Part shown: piece by piece, positions 1 through 10,225 of the stretch
Position numbering within the stretch: the stretch's first letter is position 1
Layout of the letters: every line of letters starts with the position of its first letter
Assembly (NCBI RefSeq): GCF_002999335.1
Contig: NW_020312051.1
Coordinates: 1-64,000, forward strand
Length of the DNA stretch: 64,000 bases
Source of the DNA: Cyclospora cayetanensis
Taxonomy: Eukaryota; Apicomplexa; Conoidasida; Eucoccidiorida; Eimeriidae
Direction: 5' to 3'
The notes under the pieces: model-generated
The model's database searches: none
Seen by the model: the letters and a program-made list of their open reading frames with translations, nothing else
Told to the model about the DNA's origin: nothing
Program-made: the position numbers and the translations under genes

Positions 1-214
1 TGCCCATTGTCACGGTCGCCGTCTTACTGGTCGACATAACAATGGCGCAATCATAAACTTGATTTTATCCACTAGGATGCCTTGCTGTCGCTTGTGGAGC
101 TACTCAACTCATATTGACTTGCAGGCCAGCCTCTATTATGTATTGTTTACGTACCTTGGCCCGAAGCACCAGGTGGAAGGCTTAATCGGATTAATCTGTA
201 TGTTCTCAGTCTCC

Positions 215-697
215 TCATCCCCAAAGCAAGCTTTGAAACACTCTTCCTTGCTCGCGAATCACGTTAGCCAGTCTACTACTGCAGAAGGCGTGTATCCTAG
301 CTGAATACCGTAACTGCAGAGCAAAGAGAAAGCTCAGTGCACCATAGGGTAGGGACAGCGTCAAACCCCAACATTTTTTCACATTCTTTGCAGCCTCTTG
401 CGCCCAATATATCACGACGCCTGGGCCATACTCTGCTCCCGTAGCTCTCTCGATGGCTGCAAGCCCATGAAACGAGAAATACACGCTATCCAGGTCTTTT
501 GTTGTGTACAGGGCTCCAAAAGAGATGGATATATCGCTCATCGGCCTTAGAAGGTCTGTGTTGATTATGTCGGTCAAATATGGTCTGCAGCGAAAATTCA
601 CATTCGCGGACAAATCCGCAGGAGAAAAGTTGTGGATGGCTCCTTCCACAATAGAAACATCAGGAACATGATCGATTCGGAGGCCCAGGCCAGAGAT
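215..697 (-). CDS. Unidentified internal or 3' exon, left-edge gene
   Basis: An open minus-strand frame follows a plausible 3' splice site (ACTAG just above 697). It reads in phase 0 with ISGLGLRIDHVPD..., continues through SPADLSANVNF and FHGLAAIERATG, and stops at 215. The middle part has alternating hydrophobic strands (SISFGAL, SVYFSFHG, GVVIYW), as in a beta-rich domain. The last 50 or so codons look less protein-like, and a donor near the codons for AAKN could end the exon near 300. No ATG heads the frame, so upstream exons would lie to the right, towards 700-1200, but I cannot place them. I do not recognise the family. Confidence 0.35.
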   Translation of the reverse strand: MSGLGLRIDHVPDVSIVEGAIHNFSPADLSANVNFRCRPYLTDIINTDLLRPMSDISISFGALYTTKDLDSVYFSFHGLAAIERATGAEYGPGVVIYWAQEAAKNVKKCWGLTLSLPYGALSFLFALQLRYSARIHAFCSSRLANVIREQGRVFQSLLWG

Positions 698-1278
698 CTA
701 GTTTTTCACAAAGTCTGACCCTCCTCTAGGGCCTTCTTGGCCGCCTGCAGGCAAATCGCCACTGAAGCGTGGCGACATTTTCAGCTGACCCCGATCTTTT
801 CAAGTCTTAATTAAGGGAGCCACCTCGTGGAACGTAGCAGACACTTTATTGCTGTGTAATTTACGCCCTCTAATGCCAAGTGAGCTGACTGTGCTCCCGA
901 AGTTCACCGCGGCCAAGTGTCGGCGCCCCCGCGTGACTGCCAGGAATGCAACTTCTAATTGTTGTATTTGTCTTACTTTCCCTTCAATAGTCTCTATTTA
1001 TGCCAATTATCACGGGAATGTGATGTGCAAGATGCCCAATACCTGAAGCAGGCATCTCTGCCGCCCCTCACTGGATAATGGAAACGGCTCAACACAGCTC
1101 CCACAACCCACCGATATTGTCATTGGGTTGCCATAGTGCATACATGAAGGCCAAATACCGCGATTGAATGCCTCGGCCTCTCTAGACCGGTGGTCTTCGT
1201 AAGCTGTGTGACCTAAGTGCACCAGGAACAGCACCTATTGTTACTGCTTAGGAGGCATCCTGAGATGTAGAAGAAGAG
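698..1278. other. Intergenic/5' flank, no gene seen
   Basis: I see no convincing frame on either strand. The stretch separates the unidentified minus-strand exon from the start of the plus-strand Popeye-like gene, so it may hold upstream exons of the former and the promoter or 5' UTR of the latter. Confidence 0.4.
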
Positions 1279-4200
1279 ATGCATACTGTGAGGCTGGTCC
1301 TTAGGCGCACAGTTACAACACAAAGGACAGCATTGTCGCATGTTCGGAGGGCTATCCGTGCGACCGCAGGTGTTCCTACAAATGGCTGCACGCATGCGCG
1401 ACAGGAACTGAGTCCATGGGTGGCCACAGTGGCCCGAATTTCTACCCCTCTATCACAGCATCTGCAGCGACAGCAGCTGAAACATCGGTTGCTAGCTCAC
1501 TGCTTCCACAGTGTGGCCAGGGATGATGCAACTGCTTCCTCAGCAGAACCAGCAGAAGCTAGAGGAGATCCTGTGGGCGAGGCGCTGCCTTTGTCCACCC
1601 AGCAGGCTGCGTCCTCTCCAAGAGCCAACGAAAGCCGTGATTGTTGTGACTCGCCCACTGCTGCTAGCACTGATGGAGCGTCTGCTTCAGACACTACGGC
1701 CCCGCATGTCTCTGATTTGGAGGGTTCTCGCGGGCACCCTGCCTCACAGAGCACGAAAGAGTCTGTCAAGCCCTGTGGGAGACGTCGAAGGTTTTCTAGA
1801 GCTTCACGAAGCACAGCAAGCGCCTGTAGCAGCAGCAAGAGCAGGAGTAATAACGGTGGTTGCAAGGCCGTGGGTGGCGAAGATGAAAAAGCTGGCATTC
1901 GTGTGTTAGGCAGAGTGCGGGGCCGGGCAGCACGCAACTGTCTCAGGGCAACAGCGGCGTGGCTAGGGGCTCTATTGCCTCAAGGTGCATCAGCTGCAGT
2001 GCCTGGAGATTCTGCTGCTGCTGCGATTGCACTGCTGGCACGGGGGGGCCGCAGGGGTCGGGCCGCTGTTCCACCTGGCTTAGGCGGTGGCACTGGGACT
2101 GTCTCACCTCAGCATGGAGCAGTGCTGCAACAGGCGGCACATGTGGAAGCGCAGCGAGGAATGGCCGGTACTTCTGAAGCACAGTCGACGGAAGACGTGG
2201 GTGCCGCAGCAGCCGCGGCTCCGGCAGCGACTTCAGACACAGGGACAGATACGGTAGCAGGCTCAACTGAAAACACCGGGCAGGTAGCCGCGACACCTCC
2301 TTTAGGACGCCGACGACAGGGGAATGTCAGAGTGCCTCTGGGGTCCCCTGGTGCGGCTTCTGTCTCTGGAGGAGGTGCCATAGACTTCCAGTTTCCTGTT
2401 TTGTTCAATGTGGCTATCAAGCGGCTTCTGAAGCCGCTCCTCCGACGAGCTGGGCAGCCGCGGCGCCGGGTTTGCAGCCGAGTAAGTCTATCTTCAGCTA
2501 GTTCAGTAGCGGGGACAGCAGGAATGCGCAGCAGCCAGCGGCCCCCCCTTCCACCTCGGGTTTTATTGCGATCTTGGAGGCCCCTTAGCCGGGCCCAGTC
2601 CTTCGGAGGCCCCAGACAGTACATTCGAGCAAGGCAGCAGCAGCATCAGATCGTGCAGGAACAGATCCAGCAGGAGATGGGAGCTGCAGCCATCGAGGAG
2701 CCGCCACAGGGCACTCTGGAGCACACGAAGGCGGTGCAGCAGCAGGAAGGTACTGCCCCTTTAGTAGCTGAGCAGACAACGCAGGACGGGGACCAGTTGC
2801 CACAACAGGAGCGTCCGGAAGAAGCTACGTCCTCTGGGTCTGGTGAATGTAGAGGTGCAGCCAGCGATGTGCTTGACTTTCAGGATTCTGGCAGCGAATT
2901 AGGGGTGCAGGACCAGGCCAGCCAGAGGGTCACTGGCCCGCCGAAAGATGCTACAAGTGCAACAGGAGTGCAGCAGGCGCGTCAAGAGGAAGATGAACAG
3001 AAGCAGCAACAGAAACAGCAAGCTCAAGCGCAGCAGGCGGCGTCTTTGGAAACTCTCCCGTGTGGTTCCACGGTGTCACCACGGGGGGCAGTCGGCCGTG
3101 GGGCATCCCGTGTAATTCCACCTCGTCAGCCCCTTCGCATGTGCTTTTTGCGTGAGCGTATTGCTAGGCTTTATGGACGGCTCCGATACCTGTTGGCTCC
3201 GTATTGCGCTTCTATCTCCGAGTGGACATACAACAACGGGAACGTAGTAGTAACGGTTGGGTCTCTTTTGTCTCTAACGGCTACCCTGATGGCTGATATG
3301 CGACTGCTTCGGACGTTTAATCTTTTGGCAGGCCTCTGTTACTTTTCGTACAACTGGTCTCGGCGGCCCCGCCTGACTGACGCTGCGCTGTGGAATATCG
3401 TGTTCCTGGTGCTGAACACCGTAATGTTGTGGCGCGTACACACGGAGCACCGGGAAGTGGTTTTCAGCTCCGATGAACTGGACATCTTCCAACGATACTT
3501 CCTTCCTGCCGGAATGAGCCCGAGACAGTTCCGACGCTTACTCAGGCAGGGCACTTGGCGAACGTTACCACAGGGTTATGTGTTGCAGGCTGAGGGCAAC
3601 ACGTGTAGCACGCTTTGTTTTGTGGCGCGGGGAGCAGTCGATATATCTCAAGGCGGCGAGACAGTGGAGACGTACCGAGGCGGGGAGACAGGTGCAGTTG
3701 TGGGGGTTGAACCGTTTTTATCTTACATCGCGGCTTTGAGAAAGCGAACAGCAAAGAGTGCCACTCCAGCAGCAGCACCACCCCCTGAGACATTTGCGAG
3801 CCACGCAGACGAATCTCCAGATGGACTCCACCGCCATCAGCAGAAGCCACCTGCTGCGACGGAGGCCCAAGTGCCCCCAACACCCCATGCAGAGCAGCAG
3901 CAGCAGGGCATCTTTGAAACAGGGGCTGCAACAAACAACAGCCAAGCCACTGAGAATACTACAAATGACTCGAAATCTAGTGCAGAGTCATGCGCTTCTG
4001 CACCATCAGCTCCCTATAGCAATCGCCAAGAGCAGCAGCACATAAGAGCTGAGATGCCGATAGTGGAGACGCCGGCAGAGGGAGCCAACGCAGGGACAGT
4101 CTTAAGAGATGAGGCTGCCTCTAATATGTCGAAGAAGGACGCTGGGGAGGAAGCCTTGTGTGGTAATAGCATCGTCGCTGCAGCTGCAGAGGCGGCGGCT

Positions 4201-5247
4201 ACTGCTGCAGCTGCGGTGCGCACCGTTGCAGCCACAGCCCTTTCAACGGAAACCCTGCAGAATCCTGAAGCACCGAAATGTACGGAGTCGCCCACCACAA
4301 CCTCGGTTGTCGCCACTGACCTAACAGAATCGGGGGTTGCAGGTGCTGTAGGAGGCGCACGAGAGGTCTCCACAGCTGACGTAGGAGCTGCTGCAGCCAC
4401 TGCTGGTACAAGTGGTGCGGTGGTCACCAATGAAGCAGGAATGAACAAGCCGCCAGGAGTCCAAAGAGGGCAGCTACTGCAGCTGTTGCAAGAGCGTGGC
4501 GCTGCACCTAAGGGGGCTGGAGATGGCATAGAGAGCCCTCGGGAAGACGGGGGAGTAACGGCTCCCTTCACGGCCACCTGCATCACGGAGGCCACAGTTT
4601 TTGCTCTGGACTTGAAGGAATTTGCTGCTTTCGTTCTGCGGGAGCCCGAGAATCTGGGGTTCCCTGTGGTGCAGGGGCTCACGACACTGTTGGTTAACCG
4701 TTCTAAAGCTCAGGCAGCACGGCTGGCCCTTCATAGTTACGATGCCTTTTTAGCGGGGGTCTTTGCCGACGGAGTGGTGCAGACGGACGAGAGGAAAATG
4801 CTGGAGGAGTTTAGAAGGAAACGTGCCATCAGTCAGGCACAGCACGAGCAGGCACTTGCCCGCCTCGGTTGGACGCCCGAGGAGTTTGAACGGGGCTCTC
4901 AAAGGGGCACCGGGATATTTTCGCGGATCGCCGTAGGCTTAGGGGCTCTCGTGCTGGGCTCTCAGGATGCCGAGGATGCCTCAGATATCGGCTTGAAGCA
5001 TGTGCACCAAGACAACTCGTCCAACCCAATCCAGCTGGAAGCCACGACACCACGGGCTCCACCACCCATTTTTGAAGACTGGGAAATCGTCGAAGACGCC
5101 AGAGCCGTTCCTCCGCATCAGGTAGATGAAGGGCAGCAATGCGCGGCTACGCACATTGCAGATTTACAGGGGGCGACCTGCTCCACACATAGCTTAGGCG
5201 ATGCTGTCTCCTATACATTCGAAGCAGAGGCAAACGCACCGGCATGA
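1279..5247 (+). CDS. Popeye/cNMP-binding-like membrane protein, putatively mitochondrial
   Basis: This is a single uninterrupted frame of 1,322 codons. The first 30 or so residues (MHTVRLVLRRTVTTQR...) are Arg/Ser/Thr-rich without acids, like a mitochondrial presequence. Residues 35-620 are low-complexity Ala/Gln/Ser sequence. From about residue 621 comes a conserved block: hydrophobic segments (VVVTVGSLLSLTATLMADM, ALWNIVFLVLNTVMLW), then SDELDIFQRYFLP and the strands of a cyclic-nucleotide-binding beta-roll (PQGYVLQAEGNT, LCFVARGAVDIS). This order, with helices before the roll, matches Popeye-domain proteins. The roll is interrupted by about 270 low-complexity residues (824-1092) and resumes at TATCITEATVFALDLKEF. 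Residues 1151-1209 (ADGVVQTDERKMLEEF... to ALARLGWTPEEFE) resemble a TerB/EF-hand-like helical module. Nucleotide binding is inferred from the fold only. Confidence 0.8.
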   Translation: MHTVRLVLRRTVTTQRTALSHVRRAIRATAGVPTNGCTHARQELSPWVATVARISTPLSQHLQRQQLKHRLLAHCFHSVARDDATASSAEPAEARGDPVGEALPLSTQQAASSPRANESRDCCDSPTAASTDGASASDTTAPHVSDLEGSRGHPASQSTKESVKPCGRRRRFSRASRSTASACSSSKSRSNNGGCKAVGGEDEKAGIRVLGRVRGRAARNCLRATAAWLGALLPQGASAAVPGDSAAAAIALLARGGRRGRAAVPPGLGGGTGTVSPQHGAVLQQAAHVEAQRGMAGTSEAQSTEDVGAAAAAAPAATSDTGTDTVAGSTENTGQVAATPPLGRRRQGNVRVPLGSPGAASVSGGGAIDFQFPVLFNVAIKRLLKPLLRRAGQPRRRVCSRVSLSSASSVAGTAGMRSSQRPPLPPRVLLRSWRPLSRAQSFGGPRQYIRARQQQHQIVQEQIQQEMGAAAIEEPPQGTLEHTKAVQQQEGTAPLVAEQTTQDGDQLPQQERPEEATSSGSGECRGAASDVLDFQDSGSELGVQDQASQRVTGPPKDATSATGVQQARQEEDEQKQQQKQQAQAQQAASLETLPCGSTVSPRGAVGRGASRVIPPRQPLRMCFLRERIARLYGRLRYLLAPYCASISEWTYNNGNVVVTVGSLLSLTATLMADMRLLRTFNLLAGLCYFSYNWSRRPRLTDAALWNIVFLVLNTVMLWRVHTEHREVVFSSDELDIFQRYFLPAGMSPRQFRRLLRQGTWRTLPQGYVLQAEGNTCSTLCFVARGAVDISQGGETVETYRGGETGAVVGVEPFLSYIAALRKRTAKSATPAAAPPPETFASHADESPDGLHRHQQKPPAATEAQVPPTPHAEQQQQGIFETGAATNNSQATENTTNDSKSSAESCASAPSAPYSNRQEQQHIRAEMPIVETPAEGANAGTVLRDEAASNMSKKDAGEEALCGNSIVAAAAEAAATAAAAVRTVAATALSTETLQNPEAPKCTESPTTTSVVATDLTESGVAGAVGGAREVSTADVGAAAATAGTSGAVVTNEAGMNKPPGVQRGQLLQLLQERGAAPKGAGDGIESPREDGGVTAPFTATCITEATVFALDLKEFAAFVLREPENLGFPVVQGLTTLLVNRSKAQAARLALHSYDAFLAGVFADGVVQTDERKMLEEFRRKRAISQAQHEQALARLGWTPEEFERGSQRGTGIFSRIAVGLGALVLGSQDAEDASDIGLKHVHQDNSSNPIQLEATTPRAPPPIFEDWEIVEDARAVPPHQVDEGQQCAATHIADLQGATCSTHSLGDAVSYTFEAEANAPA

Positions 5248-8200
5248 GCCCTGAGGATAGTCTCAGGAGAAGTGACAGTAGTCTGTTGTGATGGCTAGAA
5301 GCCGATATACGGGATGAGGGCTGAACGCAGTTGCCGCGCTGCTCTTTTTACGGTAGAGCGATGTTGCGGGCAGGGATGACTGGTCGGTAAGATGTGCACT
5401 AGTTTCATTACCAAATATTTACCAACACCGCATTTGAGTCAGTTGCGAAAGAGCTGTTCTGGTAAGACATGGCATACTAGTCTTTGGAGATGAGGACCGT
5501 GCTGTGGCAGATCGAAGCTATTACTGTTATATTCAAACGCAAAGCGTTGAGTCTGAATTATAACCTGGGAGTCGCGGAAGGCCGCCACTACATTCTAATG
5601 GGGCAGGCTCTCCGACATGGAGGCTCCCTAGGGGTGTTGTACGGCTTAGTCATGCACAAACATTATTTTTATATCAGTTGTATACATTTGAATTCCTGTT
5701 AATGGTTAGGGGTGTAAGAATAGCCCATTCCAAGCAAAGACGTGGAACCTATTCGGCAGTGGATTCCGGCCTTGAGTAGGTTAGCTGCGGTTGCCAAAAA
5801 CCAGAGTCAGCTAGGCCATGTGTATCGGGCACTGTTCCAAGGAAGGGATTTGTTCATAGGGAACTTCAGTAAAGACGGGCTTACTCCTTCCCCATGGGAC
5901 CACACGCGAGAAAAGCCACATAGAGTCTGCACTTTTGCATGACGGACTAGCCTGGAGGAGCGGAAAAGGCTACGACTGTGCTTCTAAGAAAAGAGCTGTT
6001 TAGTTGCTACGTGTCTCAATTGTGGTCATAAATAGTTGGATCAATCCCGTTTTTGCTGGTATGCGAAAAAGTAGGTAGTAGCCGGTGCACTTGGCCTTGT
6101 CACAACTGGCGATGAACCGCATACAGCATACTGATGCAAAGTGCCTCTGCCTTCTCACTGCTCGAACTCGTAGCATTTCACATCATCCAGCCAATATGCG
6201 GACCTTTCTACGTAAGCACGCACGCAAGTTCGTGATCCCAGTTAGGACCTCTGGACCGCATGCCGGAACTTTCTACATTTTAGTCGCTTTGGTCATACGG
6301 CAAGGGCAAGCTCAGAGGGAGTATAAACCGTCACAGTTTTGGAGACTCCACTTCAGGGAGTGGCTGGAGCTGTCAGGGTAGAGTGCAGCTACTCATGCGC
6401 AAAAGATGCATTCCCGTAGGTATGCATGGTGAAGCAAAACCAAAAAGCGGTCCCAGTAGGTTTGCTCAACAAACTGAAAAGCAGTGGGAAACTGTCACAG
6501 CTGAAGGCAGTTCCTGCTTTTTAGCTACTGGTGGAATCCAAGTGAATCTATTACGCGTGTTTCACGGAAATCGTAGAGGAAAATAACTCAGCGGATTACC
6601 TATTCTAAATTATTAGACGATGCAGAAAAAACTGATCAGAACGTCTTATATAATACGGACCTATGCACATATTTCATTGCCAATGAAAAATGGTAGCACA
6701 TTTTTTGGCCCTGAATAATGGCTTGGGAATGCATAGCATTCTGTGGAAACTGTTTGACTAGGAGCCCTCCGTGCAAAGGGACAGTCATTCTTCGATGATC
6801 CAGATATCCGTTTGCTCCAAAGCGAGGAGTTGCACTCAGTGAAGAATCCCCTGGTAGTGGGAACACTGTGGACAACGCCAGTTTGGGATATTTGAGCAAT
6901 GCTTCTCCCGATGCTCGTTCTGCACAGGTACTGTGCTTCGATGAGGCGGAACTCAGCATTTAAGCGTCCCGAGCTGAGAATGCACACATGATGTGTGCAT
7001 CGAAGTGGCAACCGAAATTCGCGAAGCCGACGTTTTTCGTGATTGTAAAAACATTGCTAGGTCGATACACTCGTAATGCCCAAGACAGGTACAGGCACGG
7101 TATCAAACCTGGTATATTCTGGGTGCGCGCCAGACATCATAGCCACTCAAGTATGTCTAAATACCACTGCTTCTGGATAGTATGATGGCATGAAAAATTC
7201 GTGCAATGTTTGTCGACTGCTAAATGCTGCAGCTACATACCGCTGGAGCTGGTTCGCAACTACGCCTACACCTTGGTGAGGCAGTTATTCACACATGCGT
7301 AGAAAGCTCCATAAATGATTATACGGCTTCCTTGACGGAATGTGCACACCGAATTATTTGTGCTTGGGATTAATCGTCTCACTCCTGCAAGCTGCACGGA
7401 CATTCGGTTCTGAGGGTCTACTCCAGCGTGCCAGACTCAGACTGTGGTGCTAGCCCTGTTCAGTATACATGTGCTTGCTTCAATAAAATATAAGCTGAAT
7501 ACACTGAGAACCAACCCTTCAAGACGTTGTATTATCGAAAATAGGTGCACATCAGGTTTTGCATATGGATTTGAAGGTATGGGTGCATCTTCTGCAGTTT
7601 ATTTCTTGACTGCCGTCGTAAATATTGTGTGAAATAGCCTAACACGCGTAAAAATTCCTGAATAGAGCCTCTTTTCTTACAAAAAGCCTTCTTCATAGGC
7701 AACGGGGCTGCGCCGAGTTCCACTCGACCACGGTGCCTTTAGCTCTTCTGTAAGTATGCACAGTATAATGAGGAGCGCAAAGCGAATAATTGTGACCTTT
7801 TAGAGTGCAAGACACGTGCATGTCTCACAGATCATTCCCTATTGCATAATCCTAAGCTTCGTATACGCGGAAAATCTTGAGGGTACCAAAAATAGACTGA
7901 TGAATTATAAGGCTTGATGGGTCAGAAATTTTTTCAGTTCGCCCATCGACGCAAAGAAGAGTGTAAATGTAGATCAAAGGGCTGATGAGTTGAGTTTCAT
8001 GGGAAAGGCGAGTTATCTCATCGGCTCTCCAATGGACTGGTCGTAGATAAACTTCGAGGCACCGATTTGTAGGCATTGCGAGTAGCACACCAACAAATCA
8101 CAATGTCCATTTAAACAAACGAGTCCAAGAAGCAAAGTACCGCAAAAAAGCTTGAATTGGGTTTTTTGAAGCTTTGAGCCACATAAAGTCTTGTTTTTTC

Positions 8201-9067
8201 CTGTAGATGGGGGTTGGCAGTGGGCACTGCTACTTCTATGCACGTCGGAAGCTAAGCTCTATTACTCCTCATTCTCATGTGCAGCCGAGAATCTCAGCCA
8301 TGTGAGTATGTTACAAAGCTTATTCTCACCTGAAAATTGAAGATAGGGAGGGCTTGTCTGCTGTTTAACTGTCATGGCTAGACACGCAGAGCCCAGAATG
8401 CTCACCGCCGGTGACTAGTTCGACTGGCTCCTTGTCTTGGCTTGCCGTGCCTACTTTTCCTGCACCTGAAACATTTTACTATCCTCGATTAAAACATAAA
8501 AGGAGGGTACTTACCTTCTTTTTTGAGCAATGAAGCCATTAAATTTTTCTGGTATTTGTCCATAGAAGTGATCTAGACCTTGACCATCCTACATACGATC
8601 GATTTTTAGATCTCTTTTTATCCTTCATGTGTCGCTGAAATTATGCTTCAAGACCACAATATTGAGCTTGAATTACTCCAAAGTATCTTTAGACCGTGCT
8701 CAACGGGTAGCATTCGGAGTAACGTGTTTGCCCTCCTCCCTGTCCACGTAACGCTTTCATCCAAATCCAGCTGAAGCGACCAAACGAGCTTGCTCTTCCA
8801 AAGATCTAGAAGGCACGAGATTAGACTACTCGTTTTAAGCGACACACGAGCATCGGGCTACTGGCACAATAACGTCTCTGTGGCTACATAAGGTATGTCG
8901 GCCTCATGAATACAATTGATACCCTCAGCGACGTGACCTTGGGGTTGGCGGTGCTTAAAGTTCCAAGGTATAGGTGCTTGATTGCTTGCTAACCTTTCAT
9001 ATCCGCTCTTGTGTCTTTTTAGCTCTGGTTTCAGGTACTTTCGCTACCCTTTGGAGCTAAGACAACA
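5248..9067. other. Gene-poor 3.8 kb stretch
   Basis: Only short, unrelated open frames occur here on both strands (longest about 107 codons, at 6636-6959 on minus), with no conserved motif, no compositional shift and no exon chain I could join. It probably holds the 3' UTR of the Popeye-like gene, intergenic DNA and the 5' flank of the orphan gene at 9068. I saw no tRNA or other RNA gene. Confidence 0.45.
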
Positions 9068-10225
9068 ATGGAGACGCCCATTTCTGTGAGTGGGCAGCGA
9101 CATGGGAGATCCCCAGCTCCACAGCCTTCACCTGACCATGCTCATGTGTGCCACTTCCTGCTTGACCGCTTAGAAGCAATATACAGGACGGATCGGTATC
9201 GCTTCTACGTCTTATACAACGCCGCATGGCTAGAACTACAGCATGTTATGCACGTTCTGGAATCAGTAAGAGAGCCATGTTTTCACTACAGAGAGCGAAC
9301 CTTTGCGAACCTTCACTACTCAGTTCATACTGGCGATCAGGCCCTACGCAACTTCTACATGAGTGTAATGATGGAAATGGACACGAACATGCGGAGAAGG
9401 CGGGAAGCACAGAGGCGCCTAGAGTACCTACTACGACTAGTGAACGAAATGAATACCCGAAATGAAGCAATAGAAACTCAGTATGTTGCATTAACTGATG
9501 AACTACACAGCACTGGTTTACGTGAAGCATCTCTAGACACCGGCACGGCTGAACGGTTAGACAAGCGACTTCAAGATATTCGGCAGCTTGCCAGAGCAAA
9601 AGTCCACGAGCAGGAGGACACCAGTTTTGAAATAGGAGCTGTCAGCAGAATGGAGACTGAAGCGACATGGCAGCTCGTACCCACTACCTTGGATTTGCAT
9701 ATTGATGTGCTTCCTGTGCGAAATCATAACGCGGCCCTCTGGACCCTCACCAACTGCACAAGCAATAATTCGAGCACGCGCAGTGGAAATACAGATTCAG
9801 ATGAATACATAGAGGAAGATCTCGATGTGCTCTCGCAGGTCTCTGACAATGCTAACCTTGACAAGCCTGAGGCTACAAAGGCCTTAGAGTGCGGTCGCCA
9901 TATCATTCCGGGAAAGCAGGTACATGCTGGCAAACAGGCGGCTTTAATTGCTGAGTGCCTACCTATAGCCGTTCATACTCGGCCAAGAGTAGCACATCGA
10001 GTGGGTATGTCCGTTTGTTCCGCCCCTGGGCATGTAAGGCGCGAGTTATTGTCTCCCCCATTCTCGTGGAAAACGATTTCGCCACAAACGATGAAAGAAA
10101 GCAGTAGATGCCTTCGAGAACGCGCTTGCTGGACGGTTAGGCGCTCGTGGCAAACTCGGCAGGACTTTCTTGGCGAGTTGAACCTCGGTCAGTGTGACTG
10201 CAATTCACGAAATATCCAGTGTTAG
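9068..10225 (+). CDS. Orphan protein A of a two-member family
   Basis: Single exon, 385 codons, ATG in a good context (ACAACAATGG). I do not recognise the family, but it is clearly paralogous to the minus-strand gene at 33902-35200. The two align without a gap from residue 28 to about 150. Shared features are Cys28, xDxYRxxV near 41-48, REPC at 68-71, GDxAL at 89-93 followed by FY, MRxRxE near 108-113 and a YxALxxEL helix near 139-146. The N-terminal 200 residues look like an all-helical, partly coiled-coil domain, followed by an acidic Ser/Asn-rich linker. The C-terminus carries a second conserved block from residue 354, CWTVRRSWQTRQDFLG, then a CDC motif. There is no signal peptide or membrane segment. 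Its isolation between long gene-poor tracts suggests a lineage-specific gene. Confidence 0.75.
   Translation: METPISVSGQRHGRSPAPQPSPDHAHVCHFLLDRLEAIYRTDRYRFYVLYNAAWLELQHVMHVLESVREPCFHYRERTFANLHYSVHTGDQALRNFYMSVMMEMDTNMRRRREAQRRLEYLLRLVNEMNTRNEAIETQYVALTDELHSTGLREASLDTGTAERLDKRLQDIRQLARAKVHEQEDTSFEIGAVSRMETEATWQLVPTTLDLHIDVLPVRNHNAALWTLTNCTSNNSSTRSGNTDSDEYIEEDLDVLSQVSDNANLDKPEATKALECGRHIIPGKQVHAGKQAALIAECLPIAVHTRPRVAHRVGMSVCSAPGHVRRELLSPPFSWKTISPQTMKESSRCLRERACWTVRRSWQTRQDFLGELNLGQCDCNSRNIQC

Noticed and set aside
1497..2624. Long minus-strand frames (1497-1937, 1943-2296, 2109-2624) within the Popeye-like gene
   Set aside because: They are antisense shadows of repetitive Ala/Gln codons. GCN/CAG repeats keep several frames open and no motif is present.
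4014..4682. 222-codon minus-strand frame over the Popeye-like insert
   Set aside because: Low-complexity shadow of the Ala/Thr-rich insert. The sense frame continues into a conserved domain on both sides.
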